Below, piece by piece: positions 29,209 through 39,160 of a DNA stretch of 64,000 nt (positions are counted from its first letter, which is position 1; each line of letters opens with the position of its first letter). Made by a program: the position numbers and the translations under genes. This DNA is from Pontibacter mangrovi (lineage in GTDB: Bacteria > Bacteroidota > Bacteroidia > Cytophagales > Hymenobacteraceae), in assembly GCF_006385705.1 (NCBI RefSeq), contig NZ_VFRQ01000005.1:124001-188000 (forward strand), in the 5' to 3' direction. The notes below the pieces were generated by a model, which had not been told where the DNA came from, did not search any database, and saw only the letters and a program-made list of their open reading frames with translations.

Positions 29209-30426
29209 ATGCTTGATAAACAGGGGATATATAAGAGGAATATAGTGAAGCACTTATACTTCGCAGGGGAGTTATCTTGTGCCGATCTCAGCACCCTCAC
29301 CAATAAAAGCGTTCCGCTTACCACACGCATGCTCAACGAGCTGATCAGCGAGGGCACTGTCGTTGAAAAAGGCTATGCACTCTCCACGGGTGGCAGGCGC
29401 CCGCAGATGTACTCCCTGAAGCCGGACCTGAAGTATGTAGTGTCTGTGGCCATGGACCAACTGATCACGCGCATTGCGTTGCTGGACATGCAGAACAACT
29501 ACGTAGGCGACGTCAGCAGGATTGAATTGCCCCTGACCGGAAACGCCGATGCTTTGGAAGAGCTAGGGCGGCACCTTTCAGACTTTATCAAGCAGGCTAA
29601 GGTGCCAAAGGAGCATATTATAGGCGTTGGCATAGGCATGCCGGGCTTTGTGGATGTGGTAAAAGGAATCAACCACTCTTTTCTGCCCTCCGGCAACGAC
29701 AGCATTGTAAGCTACCTCGAACGCGTGGTTGCGCTGCCGGTACTGATAGACAACGACTCCAGCCTGGTGGCGCTGGCAGAGCACAAACTGGGGGCGGCCA
29801 AAGACAAGCAGAACGTGATGGTGCTGAGCATTGGCTGGGGCATTGGCCTGGGCATGGTGCTCAACGGAGCCTTGTTTAGGGGCCACAACGGTTTTGCAGG
29901 CGAGTTTAGCCACATCCCCATTTTTACAAACAACAAGATGTGCAGCTGCGGCAAAAGCGGCTGCCTCGAAACCGAAACGTCTTTGGTAGTGGTGGCAGAG
30001 CGGGCTGTAAAAGGCCTGCAGGAGGGGAGGGTGTCCATGTTGCAGGGCCTAACGCTGGATGACATGGAGGCTACCGCCAATGCCATTATGGAGGCAGCCC
30101 TGAAAGGCGACCGCTTCGCCATCGAGCTCTTCTCCGAAACCGCCTATAACATCGGCAGAGGGGTGGCCACGCTCATACACCTGCTTAACCCGGAACTGAT
30201 CGTGCTGAGCGGCAGGGGGTCTTTGGCCGGAAGGCTTTGGATGGCTCCCATTCAGCAGGCAATCAATGAGCACTGCATCCCTAAAATCGCGGAAGACACA
30301 AAAATCAGGATTTCTTCATTTGGATACCAGGCAGAAATTATCGGGGCTGCGGCGCTGGTAATGGAGCACTACGATACTTTAACATTAGTGAAAAGTAAAC
30401 CGGCGGGCAGCCATCAGGTGGCCTAG
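29209..30426 (+). CDS. ROK-family transcriptional regulator (NagC/Mlc/XylR type)
   Basis: 405 residues. N-terminal winged helix (about 1-75; KRNIVKHLYFAGELSCADL...TTRMLNELISEG) and then a ROK sugar-binding domain (about 85-400) with VGIGMPGFVD, VLIDNDSS and WGIGLGMVLNG. The zinc motif CSCGKSGCLE (from residue 243) and the preceding GEFSHIPI are intact. NagC-type members sense amino-sugar phosphates or sugars, which would suit GlcNAc released from N-glycans; the ligand is inferred. It lies 56 bases before susC of PUL 2 on the same strand. Confidence 0.9.
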   Translation: MLDKQGIYKRNIVKHLYFAGELSCADLSTLTNKSVPLTTRMLNELISEGTVVEKGYALSTGGRRPQMYSLKPDLKYVVSVAMDQLITRIALLDMQNNYVGDVSRIELPLTGNADALEELGRHLSDFIKQAKVPKEHIIGVGIGMPGFVDVVKGINHSFLPSGNDSIVSYLERVVALPVLIDNDSSLVALAEHKLGAAKDKQNVMVLSIGWGIGLGMVLNGALFRGHNGFAGEFSHIPIFTNNKMCSCGKSGCLETETSLVVVAERAVKGLQEGRVSMLQGLTLDDMEATANAIMEAALKGDRFAIELFSETAYNIGRGVATLIHLLNPELIVLSGRGSLAGRLWMAPIQQAINEHCIPKIAEDTKIRISSFGYQAEIIGAAALVMEHYDTLTLVKSKPAGSHQVA

Positions 30427-30482
30427 CCAAAAGAGTGGCTATTAAATAACAGGTCTAAATTTCAAAACCAAAACTGTTTTCT

Positions 30483-33400
30483 ATGAAAAAAGTGCTTACA
30501 AAGCAGTTCGTGCTCTGTATGTTCCTGTGCCTGCTCACAGGGCTGGCGTTTGCACAGCAGAAACGGACGATTACCGGTACAGTGAAAGATGAAAGCGGAG
30601 CCCCCGTTCCGTATGCGTCCGTGCAGGTAAAAGGAACCACGACGGGGAGTACAACAGCCGACGACGGCTCCTTTACCCTAACCGTAGGCGAAGGCGCTGT
30701 ACTGGTGGTAAATTCCCTGGGCTTTGACTCAAAAGAAGTGCCTGTGGGGTCGGGCAGCACGTATAACATTGTGCTCGGGACTAGCAACAGCCAGTTGGGC
30801 GAGGTGGTAGTAACGGCGCTCGGTATTGAGCGCGAGAAGAAATCGCTGGGCTATGCCATGCAGGAAGTTAAAGGCGAAAGCATTGTGGAGGCGCGCGAGC
30901 CCAACCTGGCCAACGCCCTTTCCGGCAAAGTGGCCGGCTTGCAGGTAACGCGCTCCAGCGGTGGCCCGGCCGGCTCCTCTAAAATCGTACTGAGAGGCTA
31001 CAGCTCTCTGACAGGGGACAACCAGCCGCTGATCGTGGTAGACGGCGTGCCGATGGATAACTTTACCGGAGCCTCTAACAACGACTTCTGGAACCCTAGC
31101 TTAGACATGGGTAACGGCCTTGGCGACATTAACGCGGAGGATATTGCCAGCATGTCTGTGCTGAAAGGGCCTGCCGCGGCGGCCTTGTACGGCTCCAGAG
31201 CTGGTAACGGCGTTATCCTGATCACCACTAAAACCGGCAAGCGTCAGGACGGGCTGGGTATCACGATATCCTCTACCACAGGTTATGACGAGATACTTAC
31301 CTACCCTAACTTGCAAGATACTTTTGGGCAGGGCTCTGAAGGTGTGTTTGATCCTGCTTCCGGCGCCAGTTGGGGAGCGAAAGCTGAAGGCCAGACGGTT
31401 ACTAACTGGAACGGGGAAGAGGAGCCGCTGCGTATCTACGACAACATTGAGAACTACTTTCGCAGAGGGCTTTACTCTAACCAGAACATCTCTTTCCAGC
31501 AGCAGTTTAACACAACCTCTGTTTATACCTCCTTCAACCGCTTCGATAACGAAAGCGTTATACCCGGTACCAAGCTGACCAGAACGAATATGCTGGCCAG
31601 GGCGGTAAGCCACTTCGGTAAAAACGAGAGATGGACAACTGACACCAAAATCCAGTACAGCAAAACCGACGCAGAAAACAGGCCGATAGGCGGCACAAAT
31701 CCGAACAACTCTTTCGGTACACTTTATTTTATGCCACGCTCCCTGGATATTCGACAGTTCAATCCGTCTGTAAACGAAGATGGAAGCATGATCTGGTACG
31801 GCAACAGCGACCAGATGAACCCCTATTGGAACAGCAAGTATAACCTGAACCAGGATATCCGCGACCGCTTCATCATGAACGGCTCCCTGAAGTATGACTT
31901 TACCGACTGGCTGAGCGCCGAAATAAAAGGCGGAGCTGATATGTACTACACCAATACCGAGGCCAAAGTATACGCCGGAAGTTCTCAAACGCCGACGGGC
32001 AGGTACAGCCTGGGCAAACAGAATTTTGCTGAGACGAACTACAGCACCCTGATCACGGCTCAGAAAGACAATGTATTTGGCAAGTTGGGAGGTATGGTTA
32101 CCTTAGGCGGCAACCTGATGGCACAGAAGTTCAGCTCCATTAACAGCAGCTCCGGCGAGCTGGTGGTGCCAAACCTGTTCTCGCTGAATAACGGGGTTTC
32201 GGCAGCTACTGTTGAGCAAGGCTATAGGGAGAAAAAGATCAACTCGGTATACGGAGCCGTGCAGTTTAACTGGGACGGTTACCTGTTCCTGGACGCTACC
32301 TTCCGTAACGACTGGGCATCAACCCTGAGCAAAGACAACCGCTCTTTCTTCTACCCATCCCTAAGCGCATCCTACGTGTTTACAGATATGCTGGAGACAA
32401 CCGGTGCCACGCTGCCATCTTGGCTTAGCTACGGTAAGCTGCGTGCCTCTTACGCCGAGGTGGGTAACAGCCTGGAAGCTTACGAGTTGTACAATACCTA
32501 CTGGATTGATAAAGATCCGAACGAGAGCACCACTGCAGGCAGAAACGATGTGCTTTACAACCCTGACCTAAAGAGCGAGCTGATTAAAGCCTATGAAGCT
32601 GGTCTGGAAATGCGCTTCTTCGATGGCCGCTTCGGCTTTGATGTGGCCTGGTACAAGTCCAACGCTACAAACCAGCTGATCAACCTGCCAATGGACCCAC
32701 TGAGCGGATATTCCTACAGAAAAATCAACGCTGGCAATATTCAGAACCAAGGCATAGAGGTGATGTTGGATGCTAACATATTCAACAACCCGGGCGGGTT
32801 TAGCTGGAACCTTGCCGGCAACTTCTCCAGAAACCGTAATACTATAAAAGATTTATATGAAGACATGGTCCTGTATCCTCTTGGAGGATTTGACAACGTG
32901 CAGGTCTACGCCGAAGTGGGCGGCAACTATGGCGAGATCTACGGCAGCAAGTTTAAGCGCGTAGAAGACCCTGAGAGCCCGTACAACGGCCAGCTGCTGC
33001 TTACCAGCGCCGGCCTGCCGCAGCAAGGGGAGCAGCGCGTAAAGCTCGGTGACCAACAGGCCGATGCGCTGCTAGGCGTTACCAACACGTTTGGCTACAA
33101 AGGTCTTTCTCTTTCTTTCCTGGTGGATGCCCGCATCGGCGGCGAGATATTCTCGGCTACGCTGGCCGGTATGCAGGAAAACGGAACAGCGTCTAACACC
33201 GTGAAGGGTGGCGCCCGCGACAATTTTGTAGTGGATGGCGTGATCCAGGACGAAGCAACCGGAGAGTATACCAGAAGCTCGGTAGAAGTAACACCCCAAA
33301 ACTACTGGAACGCAGTGGCTGGCGTGGGTAACCTGGGCATTACTGAGGCAAACCTGTACGATGCCACAAACGTGCGCCTGCGCAACTTGCAACTGGCCTA

Positions 33401-33608
33401 TGCCTTGCCAACCAATTTTCTGTCTAAAACCCCGATCAAGAAAGCCAAAGTGGGCATTACGGCTACCAACGTATGGCTGATCTCCAGCCACATGAACGGC
33501 CTGGATCCGGAGTCTGTGTTTGCGACGGGCACCAACGCTGTCGGTTTCGAGAACGCCAGCCCTCCTACCACACGCTCGTTCCTGTTTAACTTAACGCTGG
33601 GCTTCTAA
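30483..33608 (+). CDS. susC: SusC/RagA-family TonB-dependent transporter (PUL 2)
   Basis: 1041 residues. Signal peptide (ending LAFAQ), carboxypeptidase-regulatory-like domain at about 25-105 (ITGTVKDESGAPVPYASVQV), plug with VVVTALGIEREKKSLGYA and GPAAAALYGSRAGNGVILIT, then the beta barrel. The TALGIERE type of plug start marks a different SusC subgroup from the PUL 1 transporter (VVGYGTQ type). It should import oligosaccharides trimmed from N-glycans. Compared with the catabolic genes, AAGTATA is sparse here (I see two clear copies). The cognate SusD follows after 21 bases. Confidence 0.93.
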   Translation: MKKVLTKQFVLCMFLCLLTGLAFAQQKRTITGTVKDESGAPVPYASVQVKGTTTGSTTADDGSFTLTVGEGAVLVVNSLGFDSKEVPVGSGSTYNIVLGTSNSQLGEVVVTALGIEREKKSLGYAMQEVKGESIVEAREPNLANALSGKVAGLQVTRSSGGPAGSSKIVLRGYSSLTGDNQPLIVVDGVPMDNFTGASNNDFWNPSLDMGNGLGDINAEDIASMSVLKGPAAAALYGSRAGNGVILITTKTGKRQDGLGITISSTTGYDEILTYPNLQDTFGQGSEGVFDPASGASWGAKAEGQTVTNWNGEEEPLRIYDNIENYFRRGLYSNQNISFQQQFNTTSVYTSFNRFDNESVIPGTKLTRTNMLARAVSHFGKNERWTTDTKIQYSKTDAENRPIGGTNPNNSFGTLYFMPRSLDIRQFNPSVNEDGSMIWYGNSDQMNPYWNSKYNLNQDIRDRFIMNGSLKYDFTDWLSAEIKGGADMYYTNTEAKVYAGSSQTPTGRYSLGKQNFAETNYSTLITAQKDNVFGKLGGMVTLGGNLMAQKFSSINSSSGELVVPNLFSLNNGVSAATVEQGYREKKINSVYGAVQFNWDGYLFLDATFRNDWASTLSKDNRSFFYPSLSASYVFTDMLETTGATLPSWLSYGKLRASYAEVGNSLEAYELYNTYWIDKDPNESTTAGRNDVLYNPDLKSELIKAYEAGLEMRFFDGRFGFDVAWYKSNATNQLINLPMDPLSGYSYRKINAGNIQNQGIEVMLDANIFNNPGGFSWNLAGNFSRNRNTIKDLYEDMVLYPLGGFDNVQVYAEVGGNYGEIYGSKFKRVEDPESPYNGQLLLTSAGLPQQGEQRVKLGDQQADALLGVTNTFGYKGLSLSFLVDARIGGEIFSATLAGMQENGTASNTVKGGARDNFVVDGVIQDEATGEYTRSSVEVTPQNYWNAVAGVGNLGITEANLYDATNVRLRNLQLAYALPTNFLSKTPIKKAKVGITATNVWLISSHMNGLDPESVFATGTNAVGFENASPPTTRSFLFNLTLGF

Positions 33609-33629
33609 CAATTTAACTGCATTACAGAA

Positions 33630-35537
33630 ATGAAGAATATATTGAAGAAATCATATGTGCTGATGGCAACGGGCATGTTGCTGACATCATGTGAGAAGTT
33701 TGAAGAGATAAACGTGAACCCGGTGGCGGCAAGCGAGGATCAGGTGCAGACGGAGTACTTCATCAATAACTCCATCGTTAGTGCCCAGATGAATCCGGAC
33801 GTGGCTGAGCGATCGTTCGTGCTGTACTGGAAAACCGCTGCCCACTATCAGGAAGATGAGGGTTTCTCGGCAGGCTACCACGACGATGGCTGGACAACTG
33901 CCTATTACAACCAGGTGGCCAGCTGGCTGAACGCTGCCAACACGGCTATCGAGATCGCCAACCTGCAAACAGAAAAGGGAACGGCGAAAGCCTACACAGG
34001 CAACCTGCTGCAGGTGGCTCGCATCTGGCGGGCTTACCTGATGAGCGAGATGTCGGACAACTTCGGCCCTATTCCTGTAGATGCGTTCCAGGGAGAGAAC
34101 CCGGAGTTCTCGGACGTGAAAACCGTGTACTACTTTGCACTGGATGAACTGAAGGATGCGCAGGCAAAGCTGGACCTGACGGTGGAGAACCCTCAGAACC
34201 TGGATAAGCAGGACCCGGCCTACGGCTACGATTACCTGAAGTGGAAAAAGTACGCCAACTCACTGCGCCTGCGCCTGGCCATGCGCTTGTCGGAGGTGGA
34301 TCCCGCTAAGGCTCAATCCGAGTTTGAGGACGCCGCTGCCAGCGGTGAATTGATCATGGCCATGGACGAGACCTTTAAGGTGCAGGAGAAACCAGGTTGG
34401 GACGCGCTAACCGGCGTAATGAGCCGCGAATGGAATCCGCAGTTCCTCTCTGAAACACTGTTTAACACGTACTTTAACCTAGGTGGCATAGAAACCGAGA
34501 ACCAGTTGCCGGCGTCGTATCACGAGTTCGTGAAGCCTGCCAACTGGATGGGGCAGAAGTTTGAACAGCATTTCGCCACCAAAACCAACAACCCATCTGC
34601 AGGTTACTGGTTTGATGGCTTGCCAAACGCCATAGACCCCCGTGCCTATGAGGCCTTTGCCCTTCCAGGCGATTTCTCTAACCCTGATTTCAGCTTTTAC
34701 CCGTCCTGGACAACAAGCGCCAGAACTACCAAGCGTAACCTAGTGGATGATGCCGGCACTACCGTGAAAGAGATAGACGCCACGTATACCTGGAACCCGG
34801 GCATTAACGGCGAGTGGGGTGCAAAAGGAGCGAAAAATAAAGTGTCCTACTACTACCCGGGCACCGTGCCCCGCATGTCGCAGGAGTTTAGAGGCAGCCA
34901 GAGCCAGCGCATTTTCTTTGCCCCCTGGGAAACATACTTCCTGCTGGCCGAAGGTGCCTTGCGCAATTGGAACTCTCCAATGGGTGCCCAGGAAGCCTAT
35001 GAGGCTGGTATTGCCCGTAGCTTTGAGTATTGGAACGTGCCGCTAGGGGGCTACCTGAGCTCAGAGGACTACAACAGAAACGGCACCTCCGTTAGCTGGA
35101 CCCACACCGCTGAGCCTCCTGCCACTTATACTATGGAGTATGAAAACGGGTATACCGGACAGGAAGGTGTGGCTACTATAAAGTACCCTAATAACGGATT
35201 ATACAAGGATGGAGCCGTGAAGAACGACCAACTGACAAAGATCATCACGCAGAAGTATATTGCGCAGTTCCCGTGGTTGCCGCTGGAAGCCTGGAACGAC
35301 CACAGAAGGCTGGGCCTACCGTTCTTTGAGAACCCTGCGGTAGAAAACCCGATCCCGGACCTGCCGGCCCTTACTTCTTCCAACTACATGGATAGCAAAG
35401 TGGAGTTCTTCCCGCAGCGTCTAAAGTATCCGTCTAGCCTGCAGAATGCCAACCCGGCAGGTTATAGCCAGGCGGTTGGATACCTGAATGGCCCGGACGC
35501 CATCACGACGCCACTGTGGTGGGCGCAGAAGCAGTAA
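33630..35537 (+). CDS. susD: SusD/RagB-like nutrient-binding outer-membrane lipoprotein (PUL 2)
   Basis: 635 residues. Lipoprotein signal with Cys21 (GMLLTSCEKF). The sequence fits the SusD-like_2 subgroup, longer than classic SusD, with EINVNPVAASEDQ near the N-terminus, YLMSEMSDNFGPIPVDAFQ in the TPR region and WETYFLLAEGALRNW / PWLPLEAWNDHRRLGLP near the C-terminus. It partners the preceding SusC. The ligand cannot be read from sequence; the surrounding enzymes point to N-glycan oligosaccharides. Confidence 0.92.
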   Translation: MKNILKKSYVLMATGMLLTSCEKFEEINVNPVAASEDQVQTEYFINNSIVSAQMNPDVAERSFVLYWKTAAHYQEDEGFSAGYHDDGWTTAYYNQVASWLNAANTAIEIANLQTEKGTAKAYTGNLLQVARIWRAYLMSEMSDNFGPIPVDAFQGENPEFSDVKTVYYFALDELKDAQAKLDLTVENPQNLDKQDPAYGYDYLKWKKYANSLRLRLAMRLSEVDPAKAQSEFEDAAASGELIMAMDETFKVQEKPGWDALTGVMSREWNPQFLSETLFNTYFNLGGIETENQLPASYHEFVKPANWMGQKFEQHFATKTNNPSAGYWFDGLPNAIDPRAYEAFALPGDFSNPDFSFYPSWTTSARTTKRNLVDDAGTTVKEIDATYTWNPGINGEWGAKGAKNKVSYYYPGTVPRMSQEFRGSQSQRIFFAPWETYFLLAEGALRNWNSPMGAQEAYEAGIARSFEYWNVPLGGYLSSEDYNRNGTSVSWTHTAEPPATYTMEYENGYTGQEGVATIKYPNNGLYKDGAVKNDQLTKIITQKYIAQFPWLPLEAWNDHRRLGLPFFENPAVENPIPDLPALTSSNYMDSKVEFFPQRLKYPSSLQNANPAGYSQAVGYLNGPDAITTPLWWAQKQ

Positions 35538-35607
35538 GCCCCAAAAGCTTATTAACGGTTGGTTAACTTACCAGAAGCATATTGCAGTTTTTGATTAGTT
35601 AAGGTGA

Positions 35608-35646
35608 AAAGGGGCTGCCAAACCTGCGGGTTTGTGCAGTCCCTTT
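35608..35646 (+). promoter_or_regulatory. long hairpin between susD and the sulfatase
   Basis: AAAGGGGCTGC (35608-35618) pairs with GCAGTCCCTTT (35636-35646) with one G-U pair, and inside it CAAACC pairs with GGTTTG, giving about 17 base pairs with a 4-base loop and one bulge. The stem ends 51 bases before the sulfatase ATG and lacks a T-run. It may attenuate or process the transcript between transporter and enzyme genes. Confidence 0.5.
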
Positions 35647-35697
35647 CATATCTTATACCAGCTTAAAATAAATCAGCCACCCGAAAACCCTTTTCAG

Positions 35698-37239
35698 ATG
35701 AGAAAACACTTACTCCTACTCTTTTTTGCCCTTACCTGCAGTAGTCTTGCAGCACTGGCGCAACAGCCGGCAAAGAAGCCCAACATTGTCATCATCGTTT
35801 CCGACGACCACGCGTTTCAGGCTATCAGCGCCTACGGCGGCAACCTGATGCAAACCCCGAACATCGACCGCATTGCCAAAGAGGGGGCCACGTTCCACAA
35901 GGGCTATGTCACCAACTCCATTTGCGGGCCGAGCCGGGCCGTTATACTTACCGGCAAGTACAGCCACAAGAACGGCTTCAAGGACAACGAGAATTCCAGC
36001 TTCGACGGGAGCCAGAACACCTTCATCAAAGAATTGGGTAAAGGAGGCTACCAAACCGCCTGGATAGGCAAATGGCACCTGGAAACCGAGCCGCAGGGCT
36101 TCGACTACTATAAGATACTGCCGGGGCAGGGGCGCTACTTCAACCCTGACTTCATTAACATGGACGGGAGCCGCGAGCGCTTCGAGGGCTACGTGACCAA
36201 CATTACCGAGGATGTGGCAGAGGAGTGGCTTGAGAGCCGCGACAAGAGCAAGCCCTTTGCGTTAGTGATCGGCCACAAGGCCACCCACCGCACCTGGATG
36301 CCAGACACCGCCGATCTGGGGATGTTCGATGACGTGACCTTCCCGCTGCCAGACAACTTTTACGACAACTACGCCAACCGGGAGGCGGCGCAGGTACAGG
36401 ACATGACCGTTGACAAAACCATGATCATGGGCTATGACCTGAAGATGTTCCCCGACTATGACAGCATCAAGGACAGCAACTTTACGCGCATGAACGCAGC
36501 CCAGAAGGCAAAGTATAAAGCCTACTATAAGCCCATCTACGACGACCTGAAGGCGCGCAACCTGCAGGGGAAGGAACTGGCCGAGTGGAAGTACCAGCGC
36601 TACCTGCGCGACTACCTGGCCACGGCCGCTTCTCTGGACCGCAGCATCGGCCGCACGCTGGACTACCTGGACAAGAACGGGCTGGCTGACAATACCATTG
36701 TGATCTATGTGTCGGACCAAGGCTTTTACATGGGCGAGCATGGCTGGTTCGACAAGCGCTTTATGTACGAAGAATCGTTCCGCACGCCGATGGTGATGCG
36801 CTGGCCGGGAGTGGTAAAGCCAGGCACGCAGTCAGAGCACTTCGTGATGAACCTCGATATAGCCCCGACCATGCTCGACGCTGCCGGCGTGGCCGTTCCC
36901 AAAGACATGCAGGGCGAATCGTTCCTGCCCCTGCTGACGGACAAGAAGGCCAAAGGCCGTGAGGCGATGTACTACCACTACTATGAAAACGGCGAGCACG
37001 CCGTGTCTCCGCATTTCGGCATCAAGACAGCGCGCTATAAACTCATCCGCTTTTACAAAAGAGTGGAGGGCTGGGAATTGTACGACCTGCAGAAGGACCC
37101 GCAGGAAATGCACAACCTCTACGGCAAGAAAGGCTACGAAAAGATCACCGCCAAACTCAGAAAGCAGCTGGACGGCCTGATCGAAAAGTATGAGGACGAG
37201 GAGGCGAAAGAGCTGTTGGCACAGGAGAAAGGCGCTTAA
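35698..37239 (+). CDS. type I (S1) sulfatase, probable host-glycan sulfatase
   Basis: 513 residues from ATG 35698, chosen because it opens a signal peptide (ending LAALAQ); the frame extends upstream to a non-ATG start at 35632. The metal site SDDHAFQ follows PNIVIIV. The formylglycine motif CGPSR has Cys76 (Cys type), which needs an anaerobic-type or other maturase encoded elsewhere. KWHLE and GQGRYFNPD follow, and DQGFYMGEHGWFDKRFMYEE gives the second metal site. The general form resembles GlcNAc-6-sulfatase-like and related S1 enzymes; the substrate is inferred to be sulfated LacNAc antennae. Sulfated glycans are expected on host mucins and some N-glycans. Confidence 0.88.
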   Translation: MRKHLLLLFFALTCSSLAALAQQPAKKPNIVIIVSDDHAFQAISAYGGNLMQTPNIDRIAKEGATFHKGYVTNSICGPSRAVILTGKYSHKNGFKDNENSSFDGSQNTFIKELGKGGYQTAWIGKWHLETEPQGFDYYKILPGQGRYFNPDFINMDGSRERFEGYVTNITEDVAEEWLESRDKSKPFALVIGHKATHRTWMPDTADLGMFDDVTFPLPDNFYDNYANREAAQVQDMTVDKTMIMGYDLKMFPDYDSIKDSNFTRMNAAQKAKYKAYYKPIYDDLKARNLQGKELAEWKYQRYLRDYLATAASLDRSIGRTLDYLDKNGLADNTIVIYVSDQGFYMGEHGWFDKRFMYEESFRTPMVMRWPGVVKPGTQSEHFVMNLDIAPTMLDAAGVAVPKDMQGESFLPLLTDKKAKGREAMYYHYYENGEHAVSPHFGIKTARYKLIRFYKRVEGWELYDLQKDPQEMHNLYGKKGYEKITAKLRKQLDGLIEKYEDEEAKELLAQEKGA

Positions 37240-37321
37240 TGCGGATGCTTCCTCACCTGGTCGACAGGTTTGGGTGGCAGCGCCAAGTACAAGATCGTTA
37301 AGTATGGTTCACGCACCTAGT

Positions 37322-38881
37322 ATGATGAATAAACTAACTGCAGGGCTTTTTTCTCTCTTGCTGATGGCCTCGTCTGCACCTGTTTCTGCCCAGGATGCTG
37401 CCAGCAAGCAAAACTTTGCCATTATCCAACCGGGAGCTACTGAAGCCGATATTATCCGGAAGGCGGCAAACGTGGTGTCCTCTCCCAGGCAGCTGCGCTG
37501 GCAGCAGCTGGAACTGACGGCCTTCTTTCATGTAGGCGTTAATACTTTTACGAACCGCGAGTGGGGAACAGGCAAGGAAGATCCTGCCATTTTTAACCCA
37601 ACACAATTAGACGCCCGCCAGTGGGTGCGCGTGGCCAAAGAAGCCGGCATCAAGCAGGTCATCCTGACGGCCAAGCACCACGATGGTTTCTGCCTGTGGC
37701 CAACAGCCACTACGGAGCACTCGGTAAAGAACAGCCCCTGGAAAAACGGAAACGGCGATGTGGTGCAGGACGTGGCTGAGGCTTGCCGCGAGTATGGTAT
37801 TGGCTTTGGCGTGTACCTCTCGCCCTGGGACATGAACTCGCTGGTGTATGGCTCCGATGCCTACAACGACCTGTTTGTGGAGCAGCTGACGGAGCTCCTG
37901 ACCAAGTATGGGCGGGTTGATGAAGTATGGTTTGATGGCGCCAACGGCGAAGGGCCGAACGGTAAAAAGCAGGTATACGACTTCGATCGCTGGTATAGGC
38001 ATATCCGCAAGCTGCAACCTGCAGCCACCATCGCCATTATGGGGCCGGACGTGCGTTGGGTAGGCACCGAGACCGGCTACGGCCGCGAGACCGAGTGGAG
38101 CGTAGTGCCGGCTGATAACCTGGACCAAACCGCCACGGCCGCCAACTCGCAGCAGGCGGTGGCCTTTAAGCCTACCGGCGATATGCGGGGCGAGGTGCTG
38201 GGCAGCCGCGAGCAAATCCGCAACGCCAAGGGACTGGTGTGGTATCCTGCCGAAACCGATGTGTCTATCCGGCCGGGCTGGTTCTACCATCCTGCCGAGG
38301 ATGACAAAGTGAAATCGCCGGAGAAGCTGCTGGATATCTACTACAGCTCGGTGGGGCGCAACGGTGTGCTCCTGCTCAACATTCCGCCAGATACCCGTGG
38401 CCTTATCCATGAAAGTGATGTGAAGGCGCTGCAGGGCTGGACAAAACTGCGCCACGACACATTCAGCAAGAACTTTGCGGAGGGAGCTAAAGTGAAGGCA
38501 TCGGGCAAGTATAAAAAAGCCATGCTCGACGGCAAGTATGAAACGCATTTTACCACCAAATCAGAAAGAGACACCACAGCCACTATTGAGCTGAAGCTGA
38601 AAGGTGAGCATACTTTTGACGTGCTCATGCTGCAGGAAAACATCAGCGTGGGCCAGCGCATCGAGAAGTTTGTGTTGGAGTATTGGCAAGAGGGGCAGTG
38701 GCAGAAAGCCGCCGAAGGAACGACGGTCGGGTACAAGCGCCTGCTGCGTTTCGAGCCGGTAACCGCCAGCAAAGTGCGTTTGCGCATTGAGTCCTCCAGG
38801 CTAAACCCTACTATCTCAGAAATTGGGCTGTACAAGAACGCGCTGGAAGGCGCTGCCTACTCAGCAAATGAGCGTGAGTAA
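37322..38881 (+). CDS. GH29 alpha-L-fucosidase, subfamily B-like
   Basis: About 519 residues from ATG 37322; earlier in-frame starts overlap the sulfatase or lack a signal peptide, whereas MMNKLTAGLFSLLLMASSAP gives a good one. GH29 barrel at about 45-350 with FFHVGVNTFTNREWG, KHHDGFCLWP and nucleophile Asp205 in VWFDGANGEG. The C-terminal part (about 390-515) is a discoidin-like beta sandwich. The form matches GH29-B enzymes that act on alpha1-3/4 fucose of Lewis-type antennae. It differs clearly from the second GH29 at 45181. The gene starts 82 bases after the sulfatase. Confidence 0.88.
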   Translation: MMNKLTAGLFSLLLMASSAPVSAQDAASKQNFAIIQPGATEADIIRKAANVVSSPRQLRWQQLELTAFFHVGVNTFTNREWGTGKEDPAIFNPTQLDARQWVRVAKEAGIKQVILTAKHHDGFCLWPTATTEHSVKNSPWKNGNGDVVQDVAEACREYGIGFGVYLSPWDMNSLVYGSDAYNDLFVEQLTELLTKYGRVDEVWFDGANGEGPNGKKQVYDFDRWYRHIRKLQPAATIAIMGPDVRWVGTETGYGRETEWSVVPADNLDQTATAANSQQAVAFKPTGDMRGEVLGSREQIRNAKGLVWYPAETDVSIRPGWFYHPAEDDKVKSPEKLLDIYYSSVGRNGVLLLNIPPDTRGLIHESDVKALQGWTKLRHDTFSKNFAEGAKVKASGKYKKAMLDGKYETHFTTKSERDTTATIELKLKGEHTFDVLMLQENISVGQRIEKFVLEYWQEGQWQKAAEGTTVGYKRLLRFEPVTASKVRLRIESSRLNPTISEIGLYKNALEGAAYSANERE

Positions 38882-38904
38882 AGTATGAATAAACGTTTCT
38901 TGCT

Positions 38905-39015
38905 CGTGTTAACCTGCCCCTCCCAAGAGGGAATTTCTCTGCAGCACCCAATTCCCCTCCTCTGGACTACCGAGAACGGGAGTTCGAAGGTAGCGAGCGT
39001 AGCTCTAAGGGGTGG
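38905..39015. repeat. C/G-tract intergenic repeat, copy A (degraded)
   Basis: The 279-base gap before GH20 contains cccctcccaagagggaatt, an opposed aattcccctcctctgg, and aaggggtgggg, related to the elements at 43108-43190 and 44981-45101. No gene is visible. A perfect 12-bp palindrome GCCTGATCAGGC lies at 39132-39143, 17 bases before the GH20 start. Confidence 0.45.
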
Positions 39016-39160
39016 GGTAATCGTGACTTGCGTTTGAAAGTATAAAATCCACTGGTGCAAAACCCGTGTCAAACAGTGATATGAAGTATGAGACGCATTG
39101 TTTTATACTTACACTATACAGCAAATATAAAGCCTGATCAGGCAAAACAACTAAACTACC

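Noticed and set aside
35553..35567. TTAAC-N5-GTTAA inverted repeat as a further LacI-type site
   Set aside because: It lacks the central CG and does not match the other three sites; arms of only 5 bp are expected by chance.
39132..39143. GCCTGATCAGGC palindrome as an operator
   Set aside because: A single 12-bp palindrome with no second copy or matching regulator in the window; noted only in the gap description.
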